Shown: positions 34,073-44,400, counted from the stretch's first letter. The stretch: DNA of 64,000 nucleotides from an uncultured Caulobacterales bacterium (GCA_938001915.1 CALLBD010000016.1:1-64000), one strand, 5' to 3'. Numbers and translations: made by a program. The notes: generated by a model not told the origin, from the letters alone.

Positions 34073-34633
34073 TTAGCGCAGACGCTTACGGCTTGTGGGC
34101 TGCGGGCCGAAGGCTTTTGTATTTGAGCTGGCCCCGCGGCGGCGAGACGGCTGATAAGCCACGCGGCTATGAGCCAGGCAATACGGCTCTTCTGGGTCTG
34201 TCTTGCGGCCACAGAAGCGGAAATTATCTGCGCCCGGATCGCCAATCGGCCATTTACACATATGTTCCGTAATCGTCAGAATAGTTGCGAACTCGCCATT
34301 TGACATAGGCTTCGCCTCGAGCGGCGGCGGCGGCGGGGCAGCGACTTGTGCAACAACGCGCGGCGTGCGCGGCGCAGAGGGCGCGCGGACGGGCTTAGGC
34401 TTAGGTTTGGGCGAACTACTCGACCGCGAGGCCGCAGAGGCCGCCGTTTTTCGGGCTGCCGCTTTACGCGCAGGCGAGGAAGGTTTGGCACGGCCAGACA
34501 GACCCAAGCGATGCACTTTACCAATCACAGCATTACGCGTCACGCCGCCGAGCTGTTTCGCGATTTGAGACGCGGACAGACCGTCAGCCCAAAGTTTTGT
34601 TAGTGTCGCGACGCGATCTTCAGTCCAAGCCAT
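34073..34633 (-). CDS. gcrA: GcrA cell-cycle transcription regulator
   Basis: A 186-residue GcrA. The N-terminal domain MAWTEDRVATLTKLWADGLS continues into QIAKQLGGVTRNAVIGKVHR, the conserved helix-turn-helix that recognises methylated GANTC. A basic, alanine-, serine- and proline-rich linker leads to the C-terminal domain with CKWPIGDPGADNFRFCGRK. In Caulobacter GcrA, with sigma-70 and CcrM methylation, activates S-phase genes. Its presence places the host among GcrA/CcrM-type alphaproteobacteria. DnaA-like boxes and a GANTC site lie upstream. Confidence 0.97.
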   Translation of the reverse strand: MAWTEDRVATLTKLWADGLSASQIAKQLGGVTRNAVIGKVHRLGLSGRAKPSSPARKAAARKTAASAASRSSSSPKPKPKPVRAPSAPRTPRVVAQVAAPPPPPLEAKPMSNGEFATILTITEHMCKWPIGDPGADNFRFCGRKTDPEEPYCLAHSRVAYQPSRRRGASSNTKAFGPQPTSRKRLR

Positions 34634-34768
34634 GGGCGTGCCTCATTCCTTCTGTGCAAGCGGCCGTCTCGCGGCCTAACTTATCGTAATTTCTTGTCTC
34701 GAGGAGATATCCTCATCCATACTATATATCGTAATGCGCGGAGCTTATCCCACAAGATGCGGTATGGG

Positions 34769-34816
34769 GTTCTCCACAGCTAATGGCGGCAGATGATTCG
34801 ATTTGCTGTGGAGAAC
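34769..34816. promoter_or_regulatory. 12-bp inverted repeat with DnaA-like boxes upstream of gcrA
   Basis: GTTCTCCACAGC (34769-34780) and its perfect complement GCTGTGGAGAAC (34805-34816) are separated by 24 bases. Each arm contains TTCTCCACA, one base from the DnaA box TTATCCACA. A GANTC site (GATTC, 34795-34799) lies in the spacer. The structure is 136 bases upstream of the gcrA ATG. In Caulobacter DnaA activates gcrA, so a regulatory role is likely. Confidence 0.6.
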
Positions 34817-34971
34817 TTTTTCGCAACCCCGCATTTTTATCTGCAGAAACTTATCGCGCAGCTTGGGGCAGCTTGGGGTAGATTGCCTCGTCCCCGACGG
34901 CCATACTTCTCGATACCCTCACTCGCATGGCCACCCTTGCCGAATGCGCAAAGAGAGAATATGCCCCAACC

Positions 34972-35808
34972 ATGTCCTCTGACCCCACATTAAACCTAGC
35001 CGCCAACACGCCCAAAGCCCGCCAATATGGCGTGCTGAATTGGATGGGGTTGCGCACGCTCTATATTAAAGAGGTCAAACGTTTCTGGAAAGTTGCGCCG
35101 CAAACGGTTTTGGCGCCTATCATTTCAAACCTCCTCTTTATGACGGTTTTTGTTCTCGCCTTTGCGCAAACGCGCGGGATTGGAGAAGGCTCCGCGACAG
35201 ATGAGTTTATTGTCTTTCTGGCGCCGGGTCTCGTCATGTTGGGGATATTAGGCAATGCCTCTGCCAATTCCTCTTCTTCCATTATGACGGGGAAGATGAT
35301 GGGCTCTATCAATGATGTGCTGATGACGCCGCTCTCTTATATCGAGCTCGCGCTGGGCTATATTGGCGGGGCTGCAACGCGGGGCGTATTGGTGGCATTT
35401 TCCACCGCTATCGCCATTTCGATTTTCTTCACGCCGCTCATTCCCGTTAAGCTCTGGGCTGTGCTTTATTTCGGACTCTCAGCGGCGATCATGCTGGGTA
35501 TGGTCGGGATTTTATCGGGCGTCTGGGCCGAGAAATTTGACCAACTCGCGGTGGTCAATCAATTCATCATCCTACCGCTCTCTTATTTATCAGGGACATT
35601 TTATCACATAGATATTTTGCCGCCGCTCTTTCAAAAAATCAGCCTGTGCAATCCGCTGTTCTATCTCATTGACGGCTTCCGTTATGGGTTCCTTGGGGAA
35701 AGTGACGGCAATGTCATGACGGGGGTCGTGTTAACGGCCATCATCAACCTCCTCCTTTTTGTCATCGTTCTAATGGTGTTGAAAAAGGGCTGGCGGATTA
35801 AGAGTTAG
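34972..35808 (+). CDS. ABC-2 type transporter permease
   Basis: A 278-residue permease with six hydrophobic segments and the ABC-2 signature LYIKEVKRFWKVAPQTVLAPI near residue 30. The C-terminal part (YLSGTFYHIDILP and NPLFYLIDGFRYGFLG) matches YadH-type drug or polysaccharide exporters. The matching ATPase gene is not adjacent. Start choice: ATG 34972 has AAGAGAGAA 12 bases before it; an ATG at 34927 would add 15 residues without a ribosome binding site. Confidence 0.87.
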   Translation: MSSDPTLNLAANTPKARQYGVLNWMGLRTLYIKEVKRFWKVAPQTVLAPIISNLLFMTVFVLAFAQTRGIGEGSATDEFIVFLAPGLVMLGILGNASANSSSSIMTGKMMGSINDVLMTPLSYIELALGYIGGAATRGVLVAFSTAIAISIFFTPLIPVKLWAVLYFGLSAAIMLGMVGILSGVWAEKFDQLAVVNQFIILPLSYLSGTFYHIDILPPLFQKISLCNPLFYLIDGFRYGFLGESDGNVMTGVVLTAIINLLLFVIVLMVLKKGWRIKS

Positions 35809-35858
35809 GGAATTAACCTCTGCGCCCCTCGCGTCATCACAAGACTCAACTCTCTTTT

Positions 35859-35965
35859 CCCGTCACCCTAGGGCACCGACCCTAGGGTCCATAGTTATTA
35901 TTGAGGGATAGACCCTCGGTTAGTCGTTTCAGTTGAAACGACATAGGGGGCCGAGGGTGACGGGG
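35859..35965. repeat. 107-base composite inverted repeat (REP/MITE-like)
   Basis: Outer arms CCCGTCACCCT (35859-35869) and AGGGTGACGGG (35954-35964) are perfect 11-bp complements. Inside are a 12-base palindrome GACCCTAGGGTC (35878-35889) and a second perfect hairpin, arms GTCGTTTCA and TGAAACGAC (35923-35942). CCGAGGGT (35951-35958) can also pair with ACCCTCGG (35912-35919). It may act as a terminator for the upstream permease or be a member of a dispersed repeat family. A short related AGGGTGACG occurs again near 36157. Confidence 0.7.
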
Positions 35966-36627
35966 TAGATCTGCATCCTCAATTCAAACCTGAAGACACA
36001 GCAACGAAACTATTTTTTTTCAATCACTTAAAGAATTTTCAAAAAACTCGTTCCTCACTTTGCATTTTACCTATCATATTAAACTTGTTCTTTCGGACAT
36101 GGGACAGGTGAGACGTCACTTACCGGTATCGAAAGACGGTGGGTCTGAGCGGCTGAGGGTGACGCCTCAGTGTGTGCCGGGACTTTTGTGGCGAGAGGCG
36201 ACCGCTGGTTCTTAACCGGGGCTGTTAGGACCGTCGAAAGATGGGGTTTGCGGGGCGTGGTAGGAAACACGGCGCGCAAATACGAGACGAACATTTCACC
36301 AATGTTTGGCTTGTCATGGCATGTCTGACCGGAAGGGCCAACTGCGGGACCCCCGCCCGTCACAACAAAAACCATCGCTGCGCGGCGTCTGCTTCGTAAA
36401 CATACTAAACTATATTCGGCAGCCATCGAGGTTGCCGCCGCGCAGGCTGTCCTAACTTTAGGGAATCAACGATTGGGCTAGCCTTTATGTTGAAAGTATA
36501 ATTTCAACCGAGGCAGCCAACCTTTCCGCTTGCCTAGAGGAAATACCGTCATATGTTGCGGTCCTTAACTGTCTTGTTGATGCTTCGCGCAGACAAGGCA
36601 ATCCATCCACTTGCCAAGGATTTTAAA
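35966..36627. other. Long intergenic region with no confident gene
   Basis: About 660 bases between the composite repeat and argD. A 115-codon open frame exists on the minus strand (36079-36426), but its composition is not coding-like and no ribosome binding site or family is seen. The first 60-70 bases are A/T-rich, the rest is GC-rich with several small stems. I found no tmRNA, RNase P or SRP RNA signature. An unknown RNA or decayed gene is possible. The argD Shine-Dalgarno AAGGA is at 36616-36620. Confidence 0.4.
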
Positions 36628-37821
36628 ATGGCCAAGGGAAACCACCTTTTCGATTGTTACAACCCGCCTGCAATAACCTTTGAGCGCGGCGAAGGCGCTT
36701 ATCTTTATACGGATACAGGTGAAAAATATTTAGATTTTATCGCCGGCATTGCCGTCAATGCGCTAGGTCATGCACCCAAAGACATTGGCGATGCCATCAA
36801 AGATCAGCTGGATAAGGTCTGGCATCTCTCCAACCTGTTCCGCGTACCGGGCCAAGAAACATTAGCCGCGAAATATTGCGACGCGCTGTCATGGGCGGAT
36901 AAGGTTTTCTTCCAAAATTCTGGCACAGAGTCGCTAGAGCTCGCGATGAAATGCGCGCGGCGCTATCACTTCGGCGAAGGCAATCCAGAGCGCTATGAAA
37001 TCATCGCCTTTAAAGGCGCATTTCATGGCCGTACATTTGCCGCCGTCAATGCGGCGGGCAATCCGAAATATCTGGAAGGCTTCGGCCCGGCCCTGCCCGG
37101 TTTCACCCATTTGGAATTTGGCGATCATGAGGCGCTCAAAGCGGCACTCTCTGATAAGACGGCGGCTATCCTCGTCGAGCCTGTGCAAGGCGAAGGCGGC
37201 GTGCGCGCCCTGCCCGCAGTATGCCTACGCGGCCTACGCCAGATGTGTGATGAGCACGGTATTCTCCTTATCTATGATGAAGTGCAATGCGGTGCATCGC
37301 GGACGGGTCAGCTGTTTGCCCATCAATGGGTAGAAGGCGGCGAGCCAGACATTATGGCTGTGGCCAAGGGCGTCGGCGGCGGCTTCCCACTCGGCGCGGT
37401 GATTACGACGGCGGATGCGGCCAAACATATGGTGCCCGGCACACATGGTACGACCTACGGCGGCAACCCTGTGGCCATGGCGGCGGGCAATGCCGTGTTT
37501 GACAAAATTGCGGACCCAGAGTTTCTGCAACATGTTCGCGATATTTCAAATGCCTTCCGTCAATCTCTAGAGGGCCTCAAGGATGAGTTCCCTGATATGA
37601 TTTTAGAGGTACGCGGTAAGGGATTATTGCTCGGGCTGAAACTCGCCGATCACGTCAATAACCGTGAGCTTCGTATGGCGGTTCAGGCGCGCAAGCTCCT
37701 CGTTGGGACCGCGGGCGATAATGTCCTGCGCATGGCGCCGCCGCTGATCATTGGCGAAACAGAAGCCCGTGAAGCGCTAGAGATTTTGCGGGGCGGTTTG
37801 CAGGATATGAAAGAGAGCTAA
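36628..37821 (+). CDS. argD: Acetylornithine aminotransferase
   Basis: A 397-residue fold-type I PLP enzyme of class III. The PLP lysine is Lys247 in MAVAKGVGGGFPLG. Asp217 in IYDEVQCGASRTGQ binds the pyridine nitrogen, and NSGTESLELAMKCAR near residue 97 binds the phosphate. It makes N-acetylornithine in arginine synthesis; related enzymes act on succinyl-diaminopimelate too. AAGGA lies 7 bases before the ATG; a longer frame from 36553 adds residues not seen in homologues. Convergent with the next gene by a 4-base overlap. Confidence 0.95.
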   Translation: MAKGNHLFDCYNPPAITFERGEGAYLYTDTGEKYLDFIAGIAVNALGHAPKDIGDAIKDQLDKVWHLSNLFRVPGQETLAAKYCDALSWADKVFFQNSGTESLELAMKCARRYHFGEGNPERYEIIAFKGAFHGRTFAAVNAAGNPKYLEGFGPALPGFTHLEFGDHEALKAALSDKTAAILVEPVQGEGGVRALPAVCLRGLRQMCDEHGILLIYDEVQCGASRTGQLFAHQWVEGGEPDIMAVAKGVGGGFPLGAVITTADAAKHMVPGTHGTTYGGNPVAMAAGNAVFDKIADPEFLQHVRDISNAFRQSLEGLKDEFPDMILEVRGKGLLLGLKLADHVNNRELRMAVQARKLLVGTAGDNVLRMAPPLIIGETEAREALEILRGGLQDMKES

Positions 37822-38129
37822 TCCAGCATATCGGCGACGACCTCGCCTTGCCATAAAATTTCAGATGGGCCGGCCAGCTCGGCCCATTTCATCCGCAAGC
37901 GCCCGAAATGTTCCGTCGGGACGACGGCCTGCGACGCAAGCATAACCGATTGAGAAGGCCATTGGGCGTAAGCATAAAAACAGCCATCTTCACCGTAATG
38001 CAGACGCGAGCCGAGCGCGCCGCAGCTCTCTTTGAAAAACTGCGTTATCCCTCCCCAAACCTCGATGAATTGGCGGCGGGTTTCGGAATTATTCGAGAGC
38101 AAAGTGAATTTATAGGAGACGCAATACAT
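37818..38129 (-). CDS. ABM-domain-like small protein
   Basis: A 103-residue protein that resembles antibiotic-biosynthesis-monooxygenase (dimeric ferredoxin-like) proteins. The key features are FIEVWGGITQFFKESCGALG then SRLHYGEDGCFYAYAQWPSQ. These form the usual beta-alpha-beta sandwich. The reaction is unknown. It lies 14 bases after the small membrane protein gene and may be co-transcribed with prfA. Confidence 0.75.
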   Translation of the reverse strand: MYCVSYKFTLLSNNSETRRQFIEVWGGITQFFKESCGALGSRLHYGEDGCFYAYAQWPSQSVMLASQAVVPTEHFGRLRMKWAELAGPSEILWQGEVVADMLD

Positions 38130-38143
38130 TTAAATCCTACCGA

Positions 38144-38305
38144 TTATTTCAAGCAGACTTTATTATCGAAATCATATTCATGCCCCGCATCGAGGCATTT
38201 ATCGACTTTCCCATTAGAGACAAAATGCTGGAAACTCGCCCCGGCAATCAGGACAATCATGAGGACCAAATAGAGGAGATATTTTTCTTTCTTGGCGCGG
38301 CTCAT
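38144..38305 (-). CDS. 53-residue single-pass membrane protein coupled to prfA
   Basis: A short open frame starts at the ATG at 38305 and overlaps the prfA stop as ATGA (4 bases), a classic translation-coupling arrangement. It reads MSRAKKEK, a hydrophobic run of about 17 residues ([17 protein letters not shown]), then a soluble tail with two cysteines (KCLDAG and NKVCLK). The positively charged start suggests a cytoplasmic N-terminus and a periplasmic tail with a possible disulfide. I do not recognise the family. A small protein of this type is often missed in annotation. Confidence 0.72.
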   Translation of the reverse strand: MSRAKKEKYLLYLVLMIVLIAGASFQHFVSNGKVDKCLDAGHEYDFDNKVCLK

Positions 38306-39366
38306 CCTTGCTCCATTTGAGCAAGGCGGGCGGCTTGGTCTTCGGCAATGAGAGCATCGACAACATCGGAGAGCGCATCACCCGCAACGATTTTATCCAG
38401 ATTATATAGTGTCAAATTTATGCGGTGATCCGTCACGCGCCCTTGCGGATAATTATAGGTGCGGATGCGTTCAGAGCGGTCGCCAGAGCCAACTTGACCT
38501 GCCCGTTCTTCGGCGCGTTCGCTGTCGATACGCTGCTTCTCCATGTCGTAAAGTTTCATCTTGAGCAAACGTTCCGCATTCGCGCGGTTCATATGTTGGG
38601 ACTTGGCATCGCAAACCACAACAACGCCAGTCGGCACATGGGTCATACGCACAGCGGAGTCGGTTTTATTGACGTGCTGCCCGCCCGCGCCAGAGGCCCG
38701 CATCGTATCAACGCGCACATCACTCATGGAGAAACCAATATCAATATCTTCAGGTTCAGGCAGAACCGCAACCGTCGCGGCAGAGGTATGAATACGGCCT
38801 TGCGTTTCCGTGACAGGCACGCGCTGTACGCGGTGAACACCCGATTCAAATTTCATCATGCCGTAAGCGCCCGCGCCAGACACGGAGGCCACAATTTCCT
38901 TATAGCCGCCCATATCTGCCTCGGAATCGGTTTCAATCTCAACCTTCCAGCCCTGCAAGGACGCATAGCGAGAATACATGGCGAATAGATCACCCGCAAA
39001 GATCGCGGCTTCATCTCCGCCAGTACCGGCTCGGATTTCCAGCACGATGGAGGCGTTATCATCTTTGTCTTTTGGCAGCAGAAGCAAGGACACTTCCTTC
39101 TCCAGCGCAGGCAAGCTCTCCTTAAGCGCCTGCATTTCTTCCTTCGCCATTGGCCCCATTTCAGGATCCTCCAACATGGCTTCGAGGTCGGCCATTTCTG
39201 CACGGACATCCATGAGCTTCTTCACGCCCTCGGCGACGGGGCGCAGCTCGGCGTAATCTTTGCCAAGCTGTACAATCTCATCCGTATCGCTCGTCGCGCT
39301 CATCCGCGCTGTGATTTGATCGAAGCGGTCAACGACTTGGGAGAGTTTACTATCAGGAATATGCAT
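38302..39366 (-). CDS. prfA: Peptide chain release factor 1
   Basis: A 354-residue RF1. It has the stop-codon-reading PVT motif at residues 184-186 ([14 protein letters not shown]) and the universal GGQ at 228-230 ([18 protein letters not shown]), whose Gln promotes peptidyl-tRNA hydrolysis. It ends translation at UAA and UAG. The usual partner prmC (which methylates GGQ) is not adjacent; a small membrane-protein gene follows instead. Confidence 0.97.
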   Translation of the reverse strand: MHIPDSKLSQVVDRFDQITARMSATSDTDEIVQLGKDYAELRPVAEGVKKLMDVRAEMADLEAMLEDPEMGPMAKEEMQALKESLPALEKEVSLLLLPKDKDDNASIVLEIRAGTGGDEAAIFAGDLFAMYSRYASLQGWKVEIETDSEADMGGYKEIVASVSGAGAYGMMKFESGVHRVQRVPVTETQGRIHTSAATVAVLPEPEDIDIGFSMSDVRVDTMRASGAGGQHVNKTDSAVRMTHVPTGVVVVCDAKSQHMNRANAERLLKMKLYDMEKQRIDSERAEERAGQVGSGDRSERIRTYNYPQGRVTDHRINLTLYNLDKIVAGDALSDVVDALIAEDQAARLAQMEQG

Positions 39367-39381
39367 AAGCGGGGACTTAGG

Positions 39382-41403
39382 TCAGTCCAGCGAAAGGGTC
39401 AAACCCGCAAATACCGTTCTTGGGCGGCCCGGGAAAAAACGTTCATTCCCAAAGGCGAAATCAGCGCGGTCCGCATAGCGCGTGTCAAACAGATTATCGA
39501 CCCGCACAGAGAGCTGCAAATTATCGGTTACATCCATCTGCCCACCCAGCGTGAAAATATCGTGCCCTGGATATTCATTCGTATTTCCGGGGTTGGTGAA
39601 ATATTCCCCCACATGGGTCCAACGTAAGTAACCGCCGATGCGCGAGCTGTCATATCGCAGCGCGAGATTGCCCAGCGTATCTGGCGCGGTATCCACGCGG
39701 TCGCCCTCGGTGATATTATTGGCTGCACTGCCGACATCTTCGGAGAAATTATATGTGTGCCGCGCGAGCGTCCCCGCGCCGGTTACAGAAAATCCCGCAC
39801 CCAGCGGAACATCAAAACTCGCCTCCACGCCTTCATGGCGTGTCTTGCCATTGACGACATCAAACCCATTTGCGTTTCGAAAAAAGAAATTATCTTTCCA
39901 CTGGGAAAAAGCCGTCACTTCAAATGTCGCGCGATTGAAGGCCTCACCTCTCAGTCCCGCCTCGAGACTATCCAGTGTTTCGACATCCGCCTGCCCCGGC
40001 ACTTGGTTTTGCTGCGCGGAGTAGAGATCTATCGTTTGCGGCGCACGCGAACCCCGCGCAGCCCGGGCGAAAAATGTGACCGCGTCAAAATCATAAGTTA
40101 GGCCAATTTTAGGCGTCAAAGTAAAGAAGTCATCCGTGCGGTCAGCGGCGCGAATAAAGCGGCCACTCGACCCGGTATCGGCCTGATTGTCATAGTCATA
40201 AGAGGTATATTCCGCTCGGGCGCCAAGGTGAATAGTCGCTTTGTCACTTAGTTGAAAATCCTTTGTCGCAAATCCTGCTATGACGATGGCGCCGACTTCA
40301 TAGTCGAAATGCAGACCTTGAACGAAACTAAACGCATTGGGATTTTCTTGAAACTCAAATTGAAACCCGGAGGTATATTCCGCGTCAACACCAGCACTCC
40401 AACCCTCGCCATAAAGGCCAGATTTAAATCCAAAAGACGTGTGACCATTTTTATCCAGAGCCTGACCCGGCACGAAATGGCGCAAGAAACGTTGCTGCGT
40501 ACGGCGCGCATAGGGTTGTAAAATGAGCGTCCCCAAATCCGTATTGCGCTGGGCTTTTACCTGAATACGCAAAGCTTGCGTGTCGCGAAAAGCTTCAGGG
40601 AAAGCATTGGTCTCAATCAGCTCTCGGTCAAGATAAGCGTCATCGCCTTGCAGAAATCCCGCTGTTTCTTGATTGAGGTTATTGAGTGCGAGTAAACTTT
40701 GAATATCCCACGCGCCAAGTTTGGCGGCATGCTGTATCGCGAGCTTTTGTTGATCAAACCCGCTATTATCACGAAAGCCGTCATCATGAGCCAGGTCGGC
40801 AGACACACGCAAATTATCGCCTACATCGACAGCAAGGGTCAAATTAGCGAAACCGCGAGAGCTGCCTTGGACGGAAATATAATCCGCACCCTCCCTTGGT
40901 GCGTCCAAGACAACGTTAATCAGGCCATGCACTGCATTGGAGCCATAATCGGCTGGGCCCGGACCTTTGAAGACTTCGAGACGGCGGGCAATTTCCGTAG
41001 GGGCTTCGAGCAGGCCGTTCACATTGGCAAAACCTGCCGCGCGAAGTGGCACACCATCCAAGGTGTAGAGAAAGCTCCCAGCGCCCGCCCCGCCTGTCAA
41101 AACAGGAGAGCGAATAGCGGTCAGATGTTCTTGCCCCGACCCGCGGTGAATGTTCACGCCCGCGACCGTATTTAAAATTTCCGCCGGATGGGCGAGCGTC
41201 AATCCTTCAGGCGCAATCGGGAGAGTGACGTCAATTACCTCGGGTTGATTTACGGTTTCGACCTGCACGCCCTTGGCGACAACAACATCTCCAACCTGGT
41301 TAAAATGAGGCGAAATGACAACCTCACCTCCGCCTTGGTCTTGCGCAACGGCAGCCAAGCCAGACGAAAGAAAAACTACTCCTGCTAATAGTACACGTCT
41401 CAT
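39382..41403 (-). CDS. TonB-dependent receptor
   Basis: A 673-residue outer-membrane receptor with signal peptide ending AVAQ. The plug has VAGVNIHRGSGQEHLTAIRS, LDGVPL and LEVFKGPGPADYGSNAVHGL. The barrel has the long alternating text of the family. The protein ends in TVFAGLTLSLD, so the last residue is Asp rather than the expected Phe, which is unusual. The ligand is unknown. ATG 41403 is preferred over GTG 41415. The gene lies 15 bases upstream of prfA and 41 bases below a mechanosensitive channel, both on the same strand. Confidence 0.9.
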   Translation of the reverse strand: MRRVLLAGVVFLSSGLAAVAQDQGGGEVVISPHFNQVGDVVVAKGVQVETVNQPEVIDVTLPIAPEGLTLAHPAEILNTVAGVNIHRGSGQEHLTAIRSPVLTGGAGAGSFLYTLDGVPLRAAGFANVNGLLEAPTEIARRLEVFKGPGPADYGSNAVHGLINVVLDAPREGADYISVQGSSRGFANLTLAVDVGDNLRVSADLAHDDGFRDNSGFDQQKLAIQHAAKLGAWDIQSLLALNNLNQETAGFLQGDDAYLDRELIETNAFPEAFRDTQALRIQVKAQRNTDLGTLILQPYARRTQQRFLRHFVPGQALDKNGHTSFGFKSGLYGEGWSAGVDAEYTSGFQFEFQENPNAFSFVQGLHFDYEVGAIVIAGFATKDFQLSDKATIHLGARAEYTSYDYDNQADTGSSGRFIRAADRTDDFFTLTPKIGLTYDFDAVTFFARAARGSRAPQTIDLYSAQQNQVPGQADVETLDSLEAGLRGEAFNRATFEVTAFSQWKDNFFFRNANGFDVVNGKTRHEGVEASFDVPLGAGFSVTGAGTLARHTYNFSEDVGSAANNITEGDRVDTAPDTLGNLALRYDSSRIGGYLRWTHVGEYFTNPGNTNEYPGHDIFTLGGQMDVTDNLQLSVRVDNLFDTRYADRADFAFGNERFFPGRPRTVFAGLTLSLD

Positions 41404-41444
41404 AGGAAATTTCACGCCTTTGAAGGTTTGATGTTCGTATCAGT

Positions 41445-44400
41445 CTAGGTTTTGTCTAGCGGAGATACATCAGAAGTTATCTCGTCTGGCAACGGATTGG
41501 AACGAATGATGTGGAGATCACGTTGCGGGAACGGAATAGAAATATTTGCCGCTTCTAGCGCTTTATTGACCTCTGTATGTACGGTGTGCCTCATCGGGAC
41601 ACGATCATCGAATGAGTTCAGAAATAGGCGAATTTCAAAATTAAGAGAGCTATCACCAAAGCCCATAAAGAGTACATTCGGTGGCGGTGAAGATAAAACC
41701 TTTGGCAAATCTTTAACAGCATCAAGAATAATTCCCCGCGCAACATCTGTATCCGACCCATAGGCAATCCCCACTGGAACGATAAGGCGTGTAATCGAAG
41801 ATGATAATGTCCAGTTCGTGACACGTTCAGAGATCAAGGCTTCATTTGGAATCAAAATCTCTCGGTTGTCTAAATCTTTAAGCGTAGTGGCGCGAATTTT
41901 GATGCGACTAACCGTTCCCGATTGTTCCCCGATGGTCACATAATCGCCAATTCGAATGGGCCGCTCAAATAAAATTATCAAACCTGAAATAAAATTGGCA
42001 ATAATTTTCTGAAGACCAAAACCAATGCCAACGGATAAACCTGTCGCAATCCATTTTAATTGCGACCATTGTAATCCCAATTGCTCAAATCCAAATAAAA
42101 CGCCAGCGGCAATAATGATGTAGCCCAAAACTGTGGTGACAGCATAGCGGGTTCCCGCATCGACGCCCATTCGATTAAGGACAAATATCTCCAAAAACCC
42201 GGGTAAATTTCGCGCTGCAATAAATGTTAGAGCGAGAATTACCAAAGATCGCACCAAATCCCAGAGCGAAATGACTCGATCAATTGGGTCCCCATCCAGA
42301 TTTCGTGCAGCCCCCTCAATCGTCCAAACTTCAAATCCATCAAAAATCGACAGAGCGGGTAGCAGCGGAGACCAAATCATCCAGATTAAGACCGCAAAAA
42401 GCAAAAGCACAATCGTTTTGACCAGCTTCGATGTTTGCTGCGTCAAGTTCGTTACATCAATTTCATCTGTATCAACCGGCGGCGGTGGAGGAACCTCCTC
42501 CCCCCGTTCTTCCGCAGCCTCTTTTTGACGCCGCGCTTTTAATTCTGCATCACGGCGTTCTAGGGCCTGACGATATTTTAGCTGGCGCTGCGCAACCAAA
42601 ATAGCCCGGCGGATTGCCCCATGCACAACATAGGTAACTAAGACGACGGGCGCTGTGATAAACATTCTGAAGTTTAACTCATTGGCGCTTTCATAATAAC
42701 CGGTCAAAGTTAGGCCAATCATGATGAGCGGAAGGCCAACCGTAAAGAGAACAATCAGTGCACGGAACCGAACGAATAGTGATTCTGCCTTATCCGCTAA
42801 GTATAGTCTTGAGCCCTTAACCCCGAGAATGCGAATAGCGAAAACAATCAATGAGATATTCATCAGTATAAATGTGAAAACGGAAAAACCATCGGCGATA
42901 TCCGGCTCTTGCATCCCATATGTAATTGCTAGGATAAACGACAAGGTCCCCATAACTGGAACGAACCATCGCAGATTAACGCCAATCGCCTGGCGTAATG
43001 CCTCAGGAATATCGAAATGGGCGTCGAACAGTCCATTCTTTTTATCCCATCTTATCCAAGAGCCGCAAAATATTGTAAACCCGCTCAAATATATGAAGCC
43101 ATGAGCTAGACCTCGTATCAATTGATCTGGCCGTTCTGACCACACAAATAACAGTCCAATCAGAAGGAAACTCAGAGCCAAAGGCAAGGCATAAAAAATA
43201 CCGGCACCAATTGCAAAAGGTGTATGCCAAGCCGAATCTTTTTGCACGCGGCCCACAAGCTGTGAACGCCGATTTGCTTCACTCCAAACACCGCCGCGCA
43301 TGCGAATAGTGAGAGAAATTAAAATCAAAAATCCAATAACAACAAAAACATAAGACCTGGCCATTCGCAATAATTCGCTAATCGCCAAGTTGAAATTCCG
43401 TGGCGCAATTAATTTCAGAGCCCCTGCACCCACCTTCGAAGGGAAAAAGGAATTTAATGACGGAATAGACCTCACCCATAGTAAATTCTCATCCAAGAGT
43501 GTTTTTAAGCTTTCTGTCTGTTCCAAATATGAACGCTGCGCTGTCCGCAATTCCGATACATTTGTTACCCGCGTATTCGACACAGTCGAAATCTGACGCA
43601 GTAAGTCTCGGCGCGTTTCAATAATTGAAGATAAAGTCGCCCTATCCGTTTCTGATAAATCTGAAAAAGGCGGTAAATCTTGCTGGGCATTTTTAATAAA
43701 TTCACTCAAATCGCTTTCGCTTAACGGCAAATCCCGCAAATCTTCTTGTGCGATAATTCGTTCCCTATAGGCTTGAGAGAGACGTGATTGCGTTTTCCGT
43801 ATTTCGGCGCGTATGGCGGCCGGAGACTCGAGCTGATTTCCTAGCCGGCGCAAAGTTTCTCCCGCTTCTCGATCGAGCCGACCTTGTTCTACCAACTTGC
43901 TAGCGGCCCCCAGATCATTTTCCACATCAACCAAACGCCCTCTGATAGATGCGGTCATTTGAGAAACGCGTGGACCTTCTGCCGCAATTTTAATCATCTT
44001 ATTGGCAAGTTCTAGGTTCGCCGAAGCATATTTCGCGATTACAGGGTGACTTATATCAGAACGCTCAACCAGCGCCGCAATCCTGTTACGCAAATCGCGA
44101 GCCTCATTCACCCGCGTCTCACCCGTCTTCGCGCCAATATTTGCTACGTCTCGCCTTAAAATTTGAGCTTGGACATTTGCGATTGCCCGACGGCTTGTGA
44201 CTAGGTTTTGCCGGATAGCGAGCGTAGAAATTTCCCGCTCTAGAGATTGGACCTGATTACGGCGATACCAAATTCGGGCTTGGGTCTCTGCTCGGCGGGC
44301 CTCGGAAACTGCCTCTAATTCACCATCACCAAAAGCGTTGAGCCTTAACTGCAACTCGCTCAAGGCGGCCCGAGCCTCCGATAATTCTTCGGGGGCAGAA

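Noticed and set aside
36079-36426. A 115-codon open frame on the minus strand
   Set aside because: No ribosome binding site, odd composition without a coding-like third-position bias, no recognised motif; kept only as an intergenic note.
35966-36552. Possible tmRNA, RNase P RNA or SRP RNA in the long gap
   Set aside because: None of the conserved sequence elements (tmRNA 5' tRNA-like start and ANDN-type tag, RNase P core motifs, SRP GGAAG-type loop) was found on either strand.
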